Below, in pieces: positions 17,913 to 25,965 of a stretch of DNA of 45,036 nt (the stretch's first letter is position 1; every line of letters begins with the position of its first letter). Made by a program: the position numbers and the translations under genes. The stretch comes from Verrucomicrobiales bacterium. Its GTDB lineage: Bacteria; Verrucomicrobiota; Verrucomicrobiia; Verrucomicrobiales; DEV007. The stretch spans positions 1 to 45,036 of the forward strand of contig JARGOZ010000041.1 in the NCBI GenBank assembly GCA_029213025.1. The letters run 5' to 3'. The notes under the pieces are model-generated. The model was not told the origin of the DNA and made no database searches. It was given only the letters and a program-made list of their open reading frames with translations.

Positions 17913-18622
17913 GATTTGCCGCCTTTGAACATCCGGCTGAGGAAACCGGCGACAGGTACCACCAACACCAGCCACACAAGCTGGATGTTATCTTTTACAA
18001 ATCCGAGGACCAGTTCCTGGATAGAAACATCTACAGAAATATCCCGTTCAAAAGTCTTTACTTCCATCGGCGCCGCCGTCCCCTGAAGAGTAACTATTGC
18101 ATAGAGACGAAGTTTGAGAAGATGCTCTCCTTTCTCCCGCGGGACTACCGACCATTCCCAGGTCGTATCTGCATTATCCCGAATGGCCTGCCGGACCGGG
18201 CTGGCCGCACGGATATCAAAACTGCCGCCGCTCAGGCTTGCCTCCATAATTGGCGAGGCTTCAATCGTTGCCCCCTGGGTAGGAAATTCTTTGCCAAGCT
18301 CTTCGCGAAGTTCTTCGATCGTTTTCCGAAGGTTGAGGACCAGTTTTACATCGCGCGACTTACCGACCTGCATTCGCCCCGGCGTTTGAAACGCGATATT
18401 CGCATCGGTGAATGATGAAGTGGCCCGTTTCACCGGCGCGCTTTCGAAAGCGTATTTTGAAACTGAATTTCGTGGTGCAGGTGCAGGTGCGGGAACAGCA
18501 CCGCTAAGGGGCGGCTCAGCCATAGATTTAGTAGTGCCGGGGTTCAGAAAAGCTCCAAGCAGGAAGTAACCTGCGGAGCCCAAAATCAGTGCAATGATAA
18601 GAAAGGCGACAAAGCGCTTCAT
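17909..18622 (-). CDS. Two-TM membrane protein of unknown function, last gene of the OmpA operon
   Basis: A 237-residue protein from the ATG at 18622; six extra in-frame codons upstream are unlikely. A membrane helix at residues ~3-23 and another near the C-terminus (LVWLVLVVPVAGFLSRMF) bracket a ~180-residue domain, preceded by a Pro/Ala linker. The domain has a helix (LRKTIEELREELG) and the motif WEWSVVPREKGEHLLKL, a W.W.v.p...G.h.L.l pattern seen in other bacterial membrane proteins of unknown role. It starts 42 bp after the coiled-coil gene and is probably the fourth gene of one operon with the OmpA/BON protein. The name of the family is not known to me. Confidence 0.65.
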   Translation of the reverse strand: MKRFVAFLIIALILGSAGYFLLGAFLNPGTTKSMAEPPLSGAVPAPAPAPRNSVSKYAFESAPVKRATSSFTDANIAFQTPGRMQVGKSRDVKLVLNLRKTIEELREELGKEFPTQGATIEASPIMEASLSGGSFDIRAASPVRQAIRDNADTTWEWSVVPREKGEHLLKLRLYAIVTLQGTAAPMEVKTFERDISVDVSIQELVLGFVKDNIQLVWLVLVVPVAGFLSRMFKGGKS

Positions 18623-18664
18623 ACAGCAAAATTGCACCACGTTTTGCCGTTGGCGAGGATAATT

Positions 18665-20578
18665 TTACCCAATCCCTTTGTCCCTCAGCAAATAGTACAG
18701 GTCTTCCGCCCGATACGTTTTGCCTTCAAAATCAATCGGATCATCCGCTTTTAAATAAGTTGCCGTGCCGTCACCGTGAGAAAAACGGTATTCCGAATTG
18801 TCGTAGGAGCGATAAGCCCTCATGCCACGGTCGTGACTTCGCCCGCCCAGAGACCTCTCCAGCTCACTCAGGCGCGCGTAGAGATCGCCGCGCCCGCCTG
18901 ACCCGCTACCATTGCGTTCGCCAGCCAGCAGTCTTTCCAGTTCGTTGATCTTGCCGAGCAAATCGTCCTGCGACACCCGCTCCACCCGCAGGGAACTCAG
19001 CTCACTGTCGCGATCTTTCACAGATCTCTCAAGATCCCGCAACCGGACCAGCAGATCTTCTCTGGTTGTATCACTATCACTGGATCGTGCGGCCAGTTGA
19101 CGCCTCAAATCGGCCCTTTCCGATTTCAGCCGCTCCAATTCGCCGTCCCGGTCTTTCACGAGCCGCTCCAGATCCTCGATCCGGACCTGAATCTGGTCGA
19201 ATGTGTGGGAATTCTTCCGTAACAAAGCCAATTCATCTTCTCTGACATGCAATTGCTGAAACAACTCCCGATTCTCCCGGCTGAGCCGCTCCATTTCTGC
19301 ATCGCTGACTCGCGAGCCAGCTGATTTTTCGACTTCTTTCAGTTCAAATTCCAACTCTTCGACGCGTGATACCAGTCCTTTGTTTTTCGATTTAAGTTTG
19401 TCGGTTGCCTCTTCTATCTCCTCCAGTTCCGAAATCCGGGCTTTGAGCTTATCGGTGGCCGATTGAAGACCGCGCAGAGATTTCAATTCCCCTTCCTGGG
19501 ATTCCAGTTGATTGACAACTTCCTGGTATTTGGCTTCTTTTTGCTGCCGGGCATCGTGATACTGCTTTTTGATATTTTGAATTTCACTGTCCCTTTGCCT
19601 CAACTGCTTCACCAGGTGTTCGACCTCCTGCTCCGAATTTTCTTTTTCCACGCGGATTTGTTCACGGAGGTTTTCGAGTTCGCCTTTGGAAATATGGCTG
19701 CTTTTCAGTTCCTCGATTTCCAGTTCCCGTTCGGCAATTCTATTTTCAAAGTCTTCGATCCTCGATTCGAGATCTCCGGCTTCTTCGAGTTCGTTCTGCA
19801 AAGCGACAATCATGCTCTCGCGATCACCCAGGGAATCTTCGAGTTCCATGATTCTCGCTTCCCGGTTCCGGAGCGTATTTTCCAGTTCGCCCCGCAATTG
19901 ATCGCGATCGCTCCGCAGCCTGCTCAACTCATTATCCCGATTCGATAACAACTCCTCGAGGGACACAATTTTCTCTTTGATCCCTTCTGCATTGGATAGA
20001 CTTTGCTCAAGCAACACAAGCGATTGATCTTTATCTTCCAGTTCTAATTCGAGCAGTTTCAGCTGCTCCGCCTGAGCATGATGTTCCGAGCGGAGAAGAT
20101 CGAGTTCACCGTCTTTGTCCTCCACCAGTCGTCGCAACTCTTCCAGTTTCTCTACTTCAATACTGAGCCTTTCGACCTCCCTGTCGCGGGTTTCGAGAAT
20201 TCCGTTTAAGTGGTTTTCGGTAGCTATCTTGTCGTTAAGATCTCTTTGGATCCTGATGAATTCACTTTCGAGCTTTTGAATTCGGTTATCCCGGTAGGTG
20301 ATGTCTGCATTGAAGATCGCGGATGCTTTCTTCAAGTTCGTGAGTAGAATATTCTGTTCATCAACTATTTCGCCGGTTCTTTCTGCCAAACGTAAATTTT
20401 CCTCTCTCGCTTCTCTGATCCTGTCGCTGTGCGATCCCCACAATAGTTTCGCGCAGTAGAGTCCGAGTCCCAGAAATACAAGACCCAGAAAACCAATTCT
20501 CCACAGAGCGGGACTGATAAATTCGGAAAAAATATCATCTACTAAATATTGGGCGGTTTGGCCGAGAAGCACTTGCAT
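18665..20578 (-). CDS. Membrane-anchored long coiled-coil protein
   Basis: A 637-residue protein with one membrane helix (residues ~25-45, IGFLGLVFLGLGLYCAKLLW) followed by ~500 residues of almost uninterrupted heptad-type coiled coil rich in Glu, Arg, Leu and Ser. Within it short units recur (LERLVKDRDGELERLKSER, then LRDLERSVKDRDSELSSLR), pointing to internal duplication. A Gly/Ser linker (~555) leads to a small conserved-looking C-terminus (KADDPIDFEGKTYRAEDLYY and LLRDKGIG). The basic residues after the helix predict a cytoplasmic rod. It sits between the small membrane protein (18 bp away) and the two-TM protein. A scaffold linking envelope to cytoplasm is a reasonable inference; no enzyme is present. 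Confidence 0.8.
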   Translation of the reverse strand: MQVLLGQTAQYLVDDIFSEFISPALWRIGFLGLVFLGLGLYCAKLLWGSHSDRIREAREENLRLAERTGEIVDEQNILLTNLKKASAIFNADITYRDNRIQKLESEFIRIQRDLNDKIATENHLNGILETRDREVERLSIEVEKLEELRRLVEDKDGELDLLRSEHHAQAEQLKLLELELEDKDQSLVLLEQSLSNAEGIKEKIVSLEELLSNRDNELSRLRSDRDQLRGELENTLRNREARIMELEDSLGDRESMIVALQNELEEAGDLESRIEDFENRIAERELEIEELKSSHISKGELENLREQIRVEKENSEQEVEHLVKQLRQRDSEIQNIKKQYHDARQQKEAKYQEVVNQLESQEGELKSLRGLQSATDKLKARISELEEIEEATDKLKSKNKGLVSRVEELEFELKEVEKSAGSRVSDAEMERLSRENRELFQQLHVREDELALLRKNSHTFDQIQVRIEDLERLVKDRDGELERLKSERADLRRQLAARSSDSDTTREDLLVRLRDLERSVKDRDSELSSLRVERVSQDDLLGKINELERLLAGERNGSGSGGRGDLYARLSELERSLGGRSHDRGMRAYRSYDNSEYRFSHGDGTATYLKADDPIDFEGKTYRAEDLYYLLRDKGIG

Positions 20579-20596
20579 GAATCCTGTAGGTATAAT

Positions 20597-20842
20597 TTAT
20601 GTATTTGATTCAGGATCCACAAGGGACGCAAGAAGCTCCTGATTTGAGGCAAGTATCTGCTCCCGCCGCTCTACTTCCTCTTGCGCCTTTCCGTTTTCCA
20701 ACTCCAAATTCCCGGCTTCACGATCTGTATTCCTCCAAACGAGCCAACCAATTCCGGCGCCGAGAACGAAACTACCGACGCACCACCAGAATCCAATAGA
20801 GAGCCACGAAAGCGCCAGAGTTGAGATATACATGAAGTTCAT
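20597..20842 (-). CDS. Small single-pass membrane protein with coiled-coil tail
   Basis: An 81-residue protein from the ATG at 20842. A hydrophobic segment covers residues ~8-36 (LSIGFWWCVGSFVLGAGIGW), followed by a short charged helix (NLELENGKAQEEVERREQIL) that could pair with the coiled coil encoded next. It lies 36 bp after the OmpA/BON gene and 18 bp before the coiled-coil gene on the minus strand, so co-transcription is likely. No family is recognised; the call rests on operon position and membrane pattern. Confidence 0.65.
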   Translation of the reverse strand: MNFMYISTLALSWLSIGFWWCVGSFVLGAGIGWLVWRNTDREAGNLELENGKAQEEVERREQILASNQELLASLVDPESNT

Positions 20843-20878
20843 TTTTAAATTTGATCAGATTTCCTGCCGCGAGTCCTC

Positions 20879-22645
20879 TTACTCCCGGTCGATAGACAGT
20901 TCGACCCTCCGACTTTTCCACAGGTCACTCTGTCTAACATGAGAAACGTCCTCCCCGAAAGTTTTGATTTTTAACCGCTCTTTGCTAATACCCAGAGAAA
21001 CGAGATGATCCCGGACAGCTGCAGCCCTTTTGCCGCTCAGTTTCTCGTTGGCGGCCTGATTTCCCCGGTTGTCAGCAAAACCACCCACAGTCAGTTTCGT
21101 GCCGGGATGGAGACTCTGAATCATAGCCGCCGTTTTCGACAATTTTTCAAAATCGGAACCGCCCAGTGAAAAACTACCGGAACGGAAATACACGGCAACT
21201 TCTGTAAAATCCAGATCCGGTTCGTTTTCGGGAACAGCAGCAACCGCCTCAACGGGCACTTCTTTTACAGTGATCAAATCTTTCACTGTCCCGTGCGCGC
21301 CGATTGTGGAGGATGCGAGTGACACCAGTTTCTCTTTTCCCGATGCCGAATTCACTTCACCTTCTATCGCTACCGTTCCGGAATTCAATGTCACAGTTCC
21401 CCCTTCTGTATTCAATACCACGGCTTCGATCAGTTTGGACGGAGAAACCCAGCCGGCATCTTTCACCCGGTGACTCACGGAAACCTGATCGAGAATCACA
21501 GCATCCGGATCATGTTGGATCAACGCGCTGAGGATTCCATTTTTCACTGAGGACGACCCTACTGATCCCTGCGCTACGAATCTCTGCTTTTCATCTTTGC
21601 TGATAGAAACCGAAGGTTCTCTTTCCGGACGAAGCGAGAGATTGCTGTGCATGGAAAAATCATCCGGCTTCTGCGGACCTAGCGGAATGGTTGAAAGCTT
21701 TTTCTTAACGGCCTCATTGCCTACTTTCCCGTGAATATGCAGCCTGTTTTTCCAGTACTCAACGGAGCCGACACCACCGGTCTCCTTCAGGAAAACAGGT
21801 ATCAAACTTTTTGCATTGGCAAGCCACCAGGGATTGGAGACACCCGGCGCGACCCGAATTTCATCTTTAAACTCTTTTTCCGGCAAAGCCTCCCGAACCG
21901 CAGCGATCAGTTTTCGCCGGGTCGCTTCGTCAGGCAGAAGTCCCGACAGCTTTAAACCGTCGGCGGTGCCCTGAAGTTTGAATGTCGGATTCTTCGATTT
22001 ACGGACAGATAAACTGTTTTCCACGATCGCCGGTGCTGAGACAAACTTTGCGGCTTCGCCACTTAGTTTTTCCCGTACCTCACGGGAAAGCACCACGCCT
22101 TCCATTTTAATCCCCTCCGGGCCGACTTCGAGACCGGACACTCCGGAATAGGAAAGATAATCTTTCAGAAAAACAGGCAGAGATTCACTCCACAGGATAG
22201 CCGGTAATTTTGAGTTCACTTTGATCGCGTTTTCCACCTGCCGCACTCCTATCGCGCCTCGAGTCGCCGCCTCTAACGATTTTTTGGTCTTCTCTGAGGA
22301 GACTTCACCTTCGAGAATAACCGTGCCTTTTGTCTGCCTCGCCGAAAATCTGCTTTGCGGACCAATTGTTTTCCCGGAACCGACATCCGCAGTGCCCCCC
22401 CACACCTGTCCACCGATATGCTCCAGAACAACCCTGCCCGTCGAATTGGCCGGAATTTGTCCGCCCAACGCTACAAAATAATGATCAAACCGGTCATTGT
22501 CAGCATCCACTCCCGCATCCTCCAAAATCCGCGACGATTGCTTCTCCAGATTGCCCTCGAGAGATACAGGAAATAAAACCCGTGATGCTACACCTCCACA
22601 GAATATCAGTAGTAGAAAGACAAGACAGATGGGTAAATATTTCAT
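20879..22645 (-). CDS. OmpA-family envelope protein with BON-like repeats
   Basis: A 588-residue protein, first of a four-gene minus-strand operon. An N-terminal signal or anchor helix (MKYLPICLVFLLLIFCGGVA) is followed by ~430 residues built of degenerate BON-like modules (for example TVILEGEVSSEKTKKSLE, GIKMEGVVLSREVREKL and TVAIEGEVNSASGKEKL). The C-terminal ~120 residues are an OmpA peptidoglycan-binding domain, with LTVGGFADNRGNQAANEKLS, LSGKRAAAVRDHLVSLG and SRRVELSI. The layout resembles mycobacterial ArfA/OmpATb (membrane helix, BON, OmpA). It would tie peptidoglycan to the inner membrane. Role in the operon with a coiled-coil rod is inferred. Confidence 0.85.
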   Translation of the reverse strand: MKYLPICLVFLLLIFCGGVASRVLFPVSLEGNLEKQSSRILEDAGVDADNDRFDHYFVALGGQIPANSTGRVVLEHIGGQVWGGTADVGSGKTIGPQSRFSARQTKGTVILEGEVSSEKTKKSLEAATRGAIGVRQVENAIKVNSKLPAILWSESLPVFLKDYLSYSGVSGLEVGPEGIKMEGVVLSREVREKLSGEAAKFVSAPAIVENSLSVRKSKNPTFKLQGTADGLKLSGLLPDEATRRKLIAAVREALPEKEFKDEIRVAPGVSNPWWLANAKSLIPVFLKETGGVGSVEYWKNRLHIHGKVGNEAVKKKLSTIPLGPQKPDDFSMHSNLSLRPEREPSVSISKDEKQRFVAQGSVGSSSVKNGILSALIQHDPDAVILDQVSVSHRVKDAGWVSPSKLIEAVVLNTEGGTVTLNSGTVAIEGEVNSASGKEKLVSLASSTIGAHGTVKDLITVKEVPVEAVAAVPENEPDLDFTEVAVYFRSGSFSLGGSDFEKLSKTAAMIQSLHPGTKLTVGGFADNRGNQAANEKLSGKRAAAVRDHLVSLGISKERLKIKTFGEDVSHVRQSDLWKSRRVELSIDRE

Positions 22646-23084
22646 ATAAATTTCATAATAGCTGACTTTAAAATAAGTAAAGCCTAAATTTCATAAAAGG
22701 AAAGACTTACTGTTGTAAAATTTTGAAAAAAATTATAAAAATCTATCGACTGTCGAAATAATCTCACATATGAGAGCAGGTAAGGATAAAGCAGGAATTT
22801 TCGCGGGATTCAGCCTATGGCCCGTCTAAAGTCCTGCGTAGAGGTACTTGTCACTGGATTAACTGAGAAAATGGATTTTTCTCCTCGATTGGCTGACATT
22901 TTCCACTGGCAACACCACTCAACAGTGTCACCCCAAATGCACTATTCCCACACACAAACACACCGGAGATTTTCATTTCGAACGACGGCAGATCCCGTTG
23001 AACGGGTCATGTTCCTGTTCCGGCAGTAAGGTGAACGCATTTGAGAATAGCAACTCAAACAGATCGTGATAATTTAGCAGAAAC
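22646..23084. other. Divergent AT-rich regulatory region without a gene
   Basis: A 439-bp region between the minus-strand OmpA operon and the plus-strand acidic repeat protein, so it should carry both promoters. It is AT-rich for its first ~130 bp, with a direct repeat AAATTTCATAA (near 22650 and 22688). An odd palindrome CCCGTTGAACGGG is at 22994-23006, and TTTGAG/CTCAAA form a weak hairpin just before the acidic gene. A small frame at 22817-23029 has no family features and is not called. Confidence 0.5.
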
Positions 23085-24692
23085 ATGGACCAAATTAGTC
23101 GTTTAAAAGCTTTGCGAGACGAAGCTCTTGCCCGAATTGAAGAAGCCAAACGAGCCCTCGAACAGGGTCCGGACGGGCGTATGGTGGCTTCTCTGGATGA
23201 GTTGATTACCGAGTTGGAAGGCACCGTAACCCCAACAGCATTTGTCGAAGAAGAGGTTCACGAAGAAGTACTTTCCGGGTCCGAAGAACCGACCAAAGAA
23301 AGCCTCGAACACGAGTCGGCACCGGTGGAAGAAATCGCTGCTGTGGAGGAAATTTCCCCGATCTGCGAAGAATATGCGCCTGCTGCCGAAGAGTCTGGCG
23401 ACGAAGTCGCTGCTGTGGAGGAAATCTCTCCAATTATCGAAGAATATGTTCCTGCCGTCGAAGAACCGGTCGCAGAGGAAATTACTCCCGTCGTTACTGA
23501 GGTCGCTCCCGAAGTTACAGAAGAACCGTTAGTGGAGGAAGCTGCCCCGGTAATCGAGGAGATCGCTCCCGCAGCCGAGGAACCGGTCAAAGAGGAAGTC
23601 GCCGCTGTCGAGGAAGCCGTCCCGGAAATCGAGGAGACCGCCCCCGTTGCTGAAGAACCGGTCGAAGAGGAAATCGCCGCTGTCGAGGAAGCCGTCCCGG
23701 AAATCGAGGAGATCGCCCCCGTTGCTGAAGAACCCGCCGAAGAGGAAGTCGCCGCTGTCGAGAAAGCCGTCCCGGAAATCGAGGAGACCGCCCCCGTTGC
23801 TGAAGAACCGGTCGAAGAGGAAATCGCCGTCGTCGAGGAAGCCGCCCCGGAAATCGAGGAGACCGCCCCCGTTGCTGAAGAAGTCGCCGAAGAGGAAATC
23901 GCCGCTGTCGAGGAAGTCGTCCCGGAAATCGAAGAGATCGCCCCCGTTGCTGAAGAACCCGCCGAAGAGGAAATCGCTGCTGTCGAGGAAGTCGTCCCGG
24001 AAATTGAGGAGATCGCCCCCGTGGAAGAAGTACCGGTCGAAGAGGAAATCGCTGCCGTAGAGGAAATCGAAGAGATCGCCCCCGTTGTTGAAGAACCGGT
24101 CGTAGAGAAAATCCCCCCGGTAGTCGAAGAAATCACTCCCGTGGAAGAAGAACCGGTCGAAGAGGTCGCCGCTCTTGAAGAAATGATACCTGTCGCGATG
24201 GATACCGTTGAAGAGACAGCTCCTGAAATCGTTGAAATCGCTCCGTTATCCGAACCGGAGCCCGTCGTCGAAGCTCAAATAGAAGAGGTCGCGCCGATTG
24301 AAGTGATTACTCCCGTCGCAGAAGTCCCGGTTCTGGAAATTCCGGACGAAGTCTTTCCCCTCGACGAAATGCCCGTCGTAGAACTCTCCTCGGATTTGTC
24401 CGGTGATTCTTCAGAACCTCCCTTGATTGAAATTCCTGTCGAAGAGCCCGCTCCCGTTGAGACCGGGCCTCCGTTGATGGAAGTCGAACCGATAGAAATC
24501 CCGGTGCACGAGGAACCTCGCGACGCCTCCGCAGCTCCGTTATCGGAATTGCCCCCCATGCTCGGCGATGTGATGAAACAATCTGAAGCCGAAGAGCTTC
24601 CTCTCGTAGGCATTCAGGATGAGCCGGAACCACGTCACAATCCTCCTCTCACTCTATTGCCCGACGACGGCCCGGACCCGACTCCGGCCTGA
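23085..24692 (+). CDS. Acidic Glu/Pro/Val/Ala repeat protein of unknown function
   Basis: A 535-residue, very acidic protein with no signal peptide. It opens with a short helical region (MDQISRLKALRDEALARIEE, to ~50) and then becomes low-complexity, dominated by EE..AP.VEE patterns. Its centre is a run of ~25-residue units of the form EEEIAAVEEAVPEIEETAPV. The C-terminus (~430-535) is Pro/Glu-rich but less regular. Such sequences are usually extended and disordered, acting as spacers or multivalent binders; no enzyme domain is present. It is divergent from the OmpA operon and ends 8 bp from the convergent universal stress gene. Function not recognised. Confidence 0.75.
   Translation: MDQISRLKALRDEALARIEEAKRALEQGPDGRMVASLDELITELEGTVTPTAFVEEEVHEEVLSGSEEPTKESLEHESAPVEEIAAVEEISPICEEYAPAAEESGDEVAAVEEISPIIEEYVPAVEEPVAEEITPVVTEVAPEVTEEPLVEEAAPVIEEIAPAAEEPVKEEVAAVEEAVPEIEETAPVAEEPVEEEIAAVEEAVPEIEEIAPVAEEPAEEEVAAVEKAVPEIEETAPVAEEPVEEEIAVVEEAAPEIEETAPVAEEVAEEEIAAVEEVVPEIEEIAPVAEEPAEEEIAAVEEVVPEIEEIAPVEEVPVEEEIAAVEEIEEIAPVVEEPVVEKIPPVVEEITPVEEEPVEEVAALEEMIPVAMDTVEETAPEIVEIAPLSEPEPVVEAQIEEVAPIEVITPVAEVPVLEIPDEVFPLDEMPVVELSSDLSGDSSEPPLIEIPVEEPAPVETGPPLMEVEPIEIPVHEEPRDASAAPLSELPPMLGDVMKQSEAEELPLVGIQDEPEPRHNPPLTLLPDDGPDPTPA
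23598..24110 (+). repeat. In-frame 75-bp tandem repeats inside the acidic protein gene
   Basis: The equivalent codon recurs at 23598, 23673, 23748, 23823, 23898, 23973 and 24048, so six spacings are exactly 75 bp (25 codons). The next copy is shortened. Copies differ mainly at single bases, and degenerate versions lie on both sides. The reverse strand also stays open across the array because of the codon pattern. Confidence 0.9.
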
Positions 24693-24700
24693 TAGGTATC

Positions 24701-25540
24701 TCAGTGAGAGAGAAACATCGCCACATCCCCACGGTTTATCAGACTTCTGGTAAAGCTGCCGACGAAAATATCTTTAAGCCGCTTTTTGGAATGAATGCCC
24801 GCGACTACAAGGTTGGCACCGCTGTCGATTTCCGCTTCGACAGCCATCAGGATATCCTTGTCAAATGACTCGGCACTCACTTTGGAAAACCCGTGAGCTT
24901 TCAGGTAGTCCACCGAGTTTTTGATCAGGAATCCGGATTCGCTCTCCGCTTTGTCGGCCACAATCACTTTCACTTCGCAATCATAGGGCTGAGCAAATTG
25001 AACAAAGTCGTGAAGCGCACGGGCAGATCCGGTACTGCCGTCGATGGTCACTAATACCCGCAAAGGTTCCTCCAGCCCCCCGGCCGGCACACCCAGAATC
25101 GGTGTGATAGTTCGATCCAGCAAACTGTCGAGCGCTTCAAAAGATTCGTTCCGCGTCTCAAAATGAAACGCCGTCTTTAACCCGACTACAATCAGGTCAT
25201 AAAAAATCGCCGACTCAAGCAACTTGCGGGCCGGAATGCCTTCATATTCCGTTTCGAGATGGTCCACTCCGGATGACTCGCAGGTCGAGGCAAATCTCTC
25301 GAGGCTTTCTTTCAAAATATGGTCCGCATGGTGAGTCATCGCCACCACCTCCGACATCACTCCCGGATAATACGGCCCAACTGCGGGCACCAGACTTGAT
25401 CGGATCTCTGCGGAATCTAAAACAGCGATACCGGAAACTTTAGCACCGTGGACCTTGGCAATTTGGCAGGCAGTCTCCGTGGCCGCCTGGGCGTATATCG
25501 TGGGATCAATCGGCACCAAAATTCTTTTGAGATTTTTCAT
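24701..25540 (-). CDS. Tandem-domain universal stress protein (UspA family)
   Basis: A 279-residue cytoplasmic protein from the ATG at 25540; a TTG three codons earlier is less likely. Two Usp domains follow one another: residues 1-~145 starting NLKRILVPIDPTIYAQAATE, and ~160-279 starting LRVLVTIDGSTGSARALHDF, ending with LVVAGIHSKKRLKDIFVGSF. The second ends in a version of the family's ATP-site loop G..h.....GS (GIHSKKRLKDIFVGSFTRSL), while the first is more divergent. Such proteins help survival under stress; the ligand is unknown here. A small gene 74 bp upstream on the same strand may share its transcript. Confidence 0.9.
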   Translation of the reverse strand: MKNLKRILVPIDPTIYAQAATETACQIAKVHGAKVSGIAVLDSAEIRSSLVPAVGPYYPGVMSEVVAMTHHADHILKESLERFASTCESSGVDHLETEYEGIPARKLLESAIFYDLIVVGLKTAFHFETRNESFEALDSLLDRTITPILGVPAGGLEEPLRVLVTIDGSTGSARALHDFVQFAQPYDCEVKVIVADKAESESGFLIKNSVDYLKAHGFSKVSAESFDKDILMAVEAEIDSGANLVVAGIHSKKRLKDIFVGSFTRSLINRGDVAMFLSH

Positions 25541-25614
25541 CTGAACCAAAATCGCGCAATCAGTTCCGGGCCGCTTCCCGGAAATTGCTATTTACCTGCC
25601 GGATCTTTGCCGGT

Positions 25615-25920
25615 TCACCGGTTGTTTTCCGTCGGTTTGAAAGTCATCTCAATTCGCAGACGCTTCGCTCCGGGCTGATGATCGATCTCAGGTTCACGAA
25701 ATAAATAATATCCGCGATCTTCAAAAAAAAGAATTTTTTCGAGACAGCTTTGTTCGATTTTGTGAAACGGTTCCTTTTCTTCGAACCACGGTGTCGCCGT
25801 AGTGAGAAGTCTCTTTTCTGAGCAGAAACGTTCAACAAGCTGATCTTGAAGATCCTGGATAATGGAAAGAAGAGCCATGGTTGGATAATCATACGAACCT
25901 GCCTGGTTTTCCATCTTCAT
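25615..25920 (-). CDS. Small protein of unknown function upstream of the Usp gene
   Basis: From the ATG at 25920 the frame gives 101 residues with protein-like composition (for example LQDQLVERFCSEKRLLTTA and CLEKILFFEDRGYYLFREPE). The same frame is open further upstream but there it runs antisense to the desaturase gene, so only this part is called. No signal peptide, membrane helix or family motif is seen. It lies between the divergent desaturase and the Usp gene, in the same direction as Usp with a 74-bp gap. Moderate confidence as a gene, no function. Confidence 0.5.
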   Translation of the reverse strand: MKMENQAGSYDYPTMALLSIIQDLQDQLVERFCSEKRLLTTATPWFEEKEPFHKIEQSCLEKILFFEDRGYYLFREPEIDHQPGAKRLRIEMTFKPTENNR

Positions 25921-25965
25921 TATAATCCCGAATCTTCGCTCCGGTGATTCCCGCCAACGCCGTTT

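Noticed and set aside
22817..23029. 70-codon plus-strand frame upstream of the acidic protein
   Set aside because: Composition is not protein-like, no ribosome site, no family signal; the region fits a promoter better.
23258..24136. 292-codon Ser/Thr/Ala-rich open frame on the minus strand
   Set aside because: It is the mirror of the 75-bp repeats of the acidic gene; its composition follows directly from the plus-strand codons and it has no start context or export signal.
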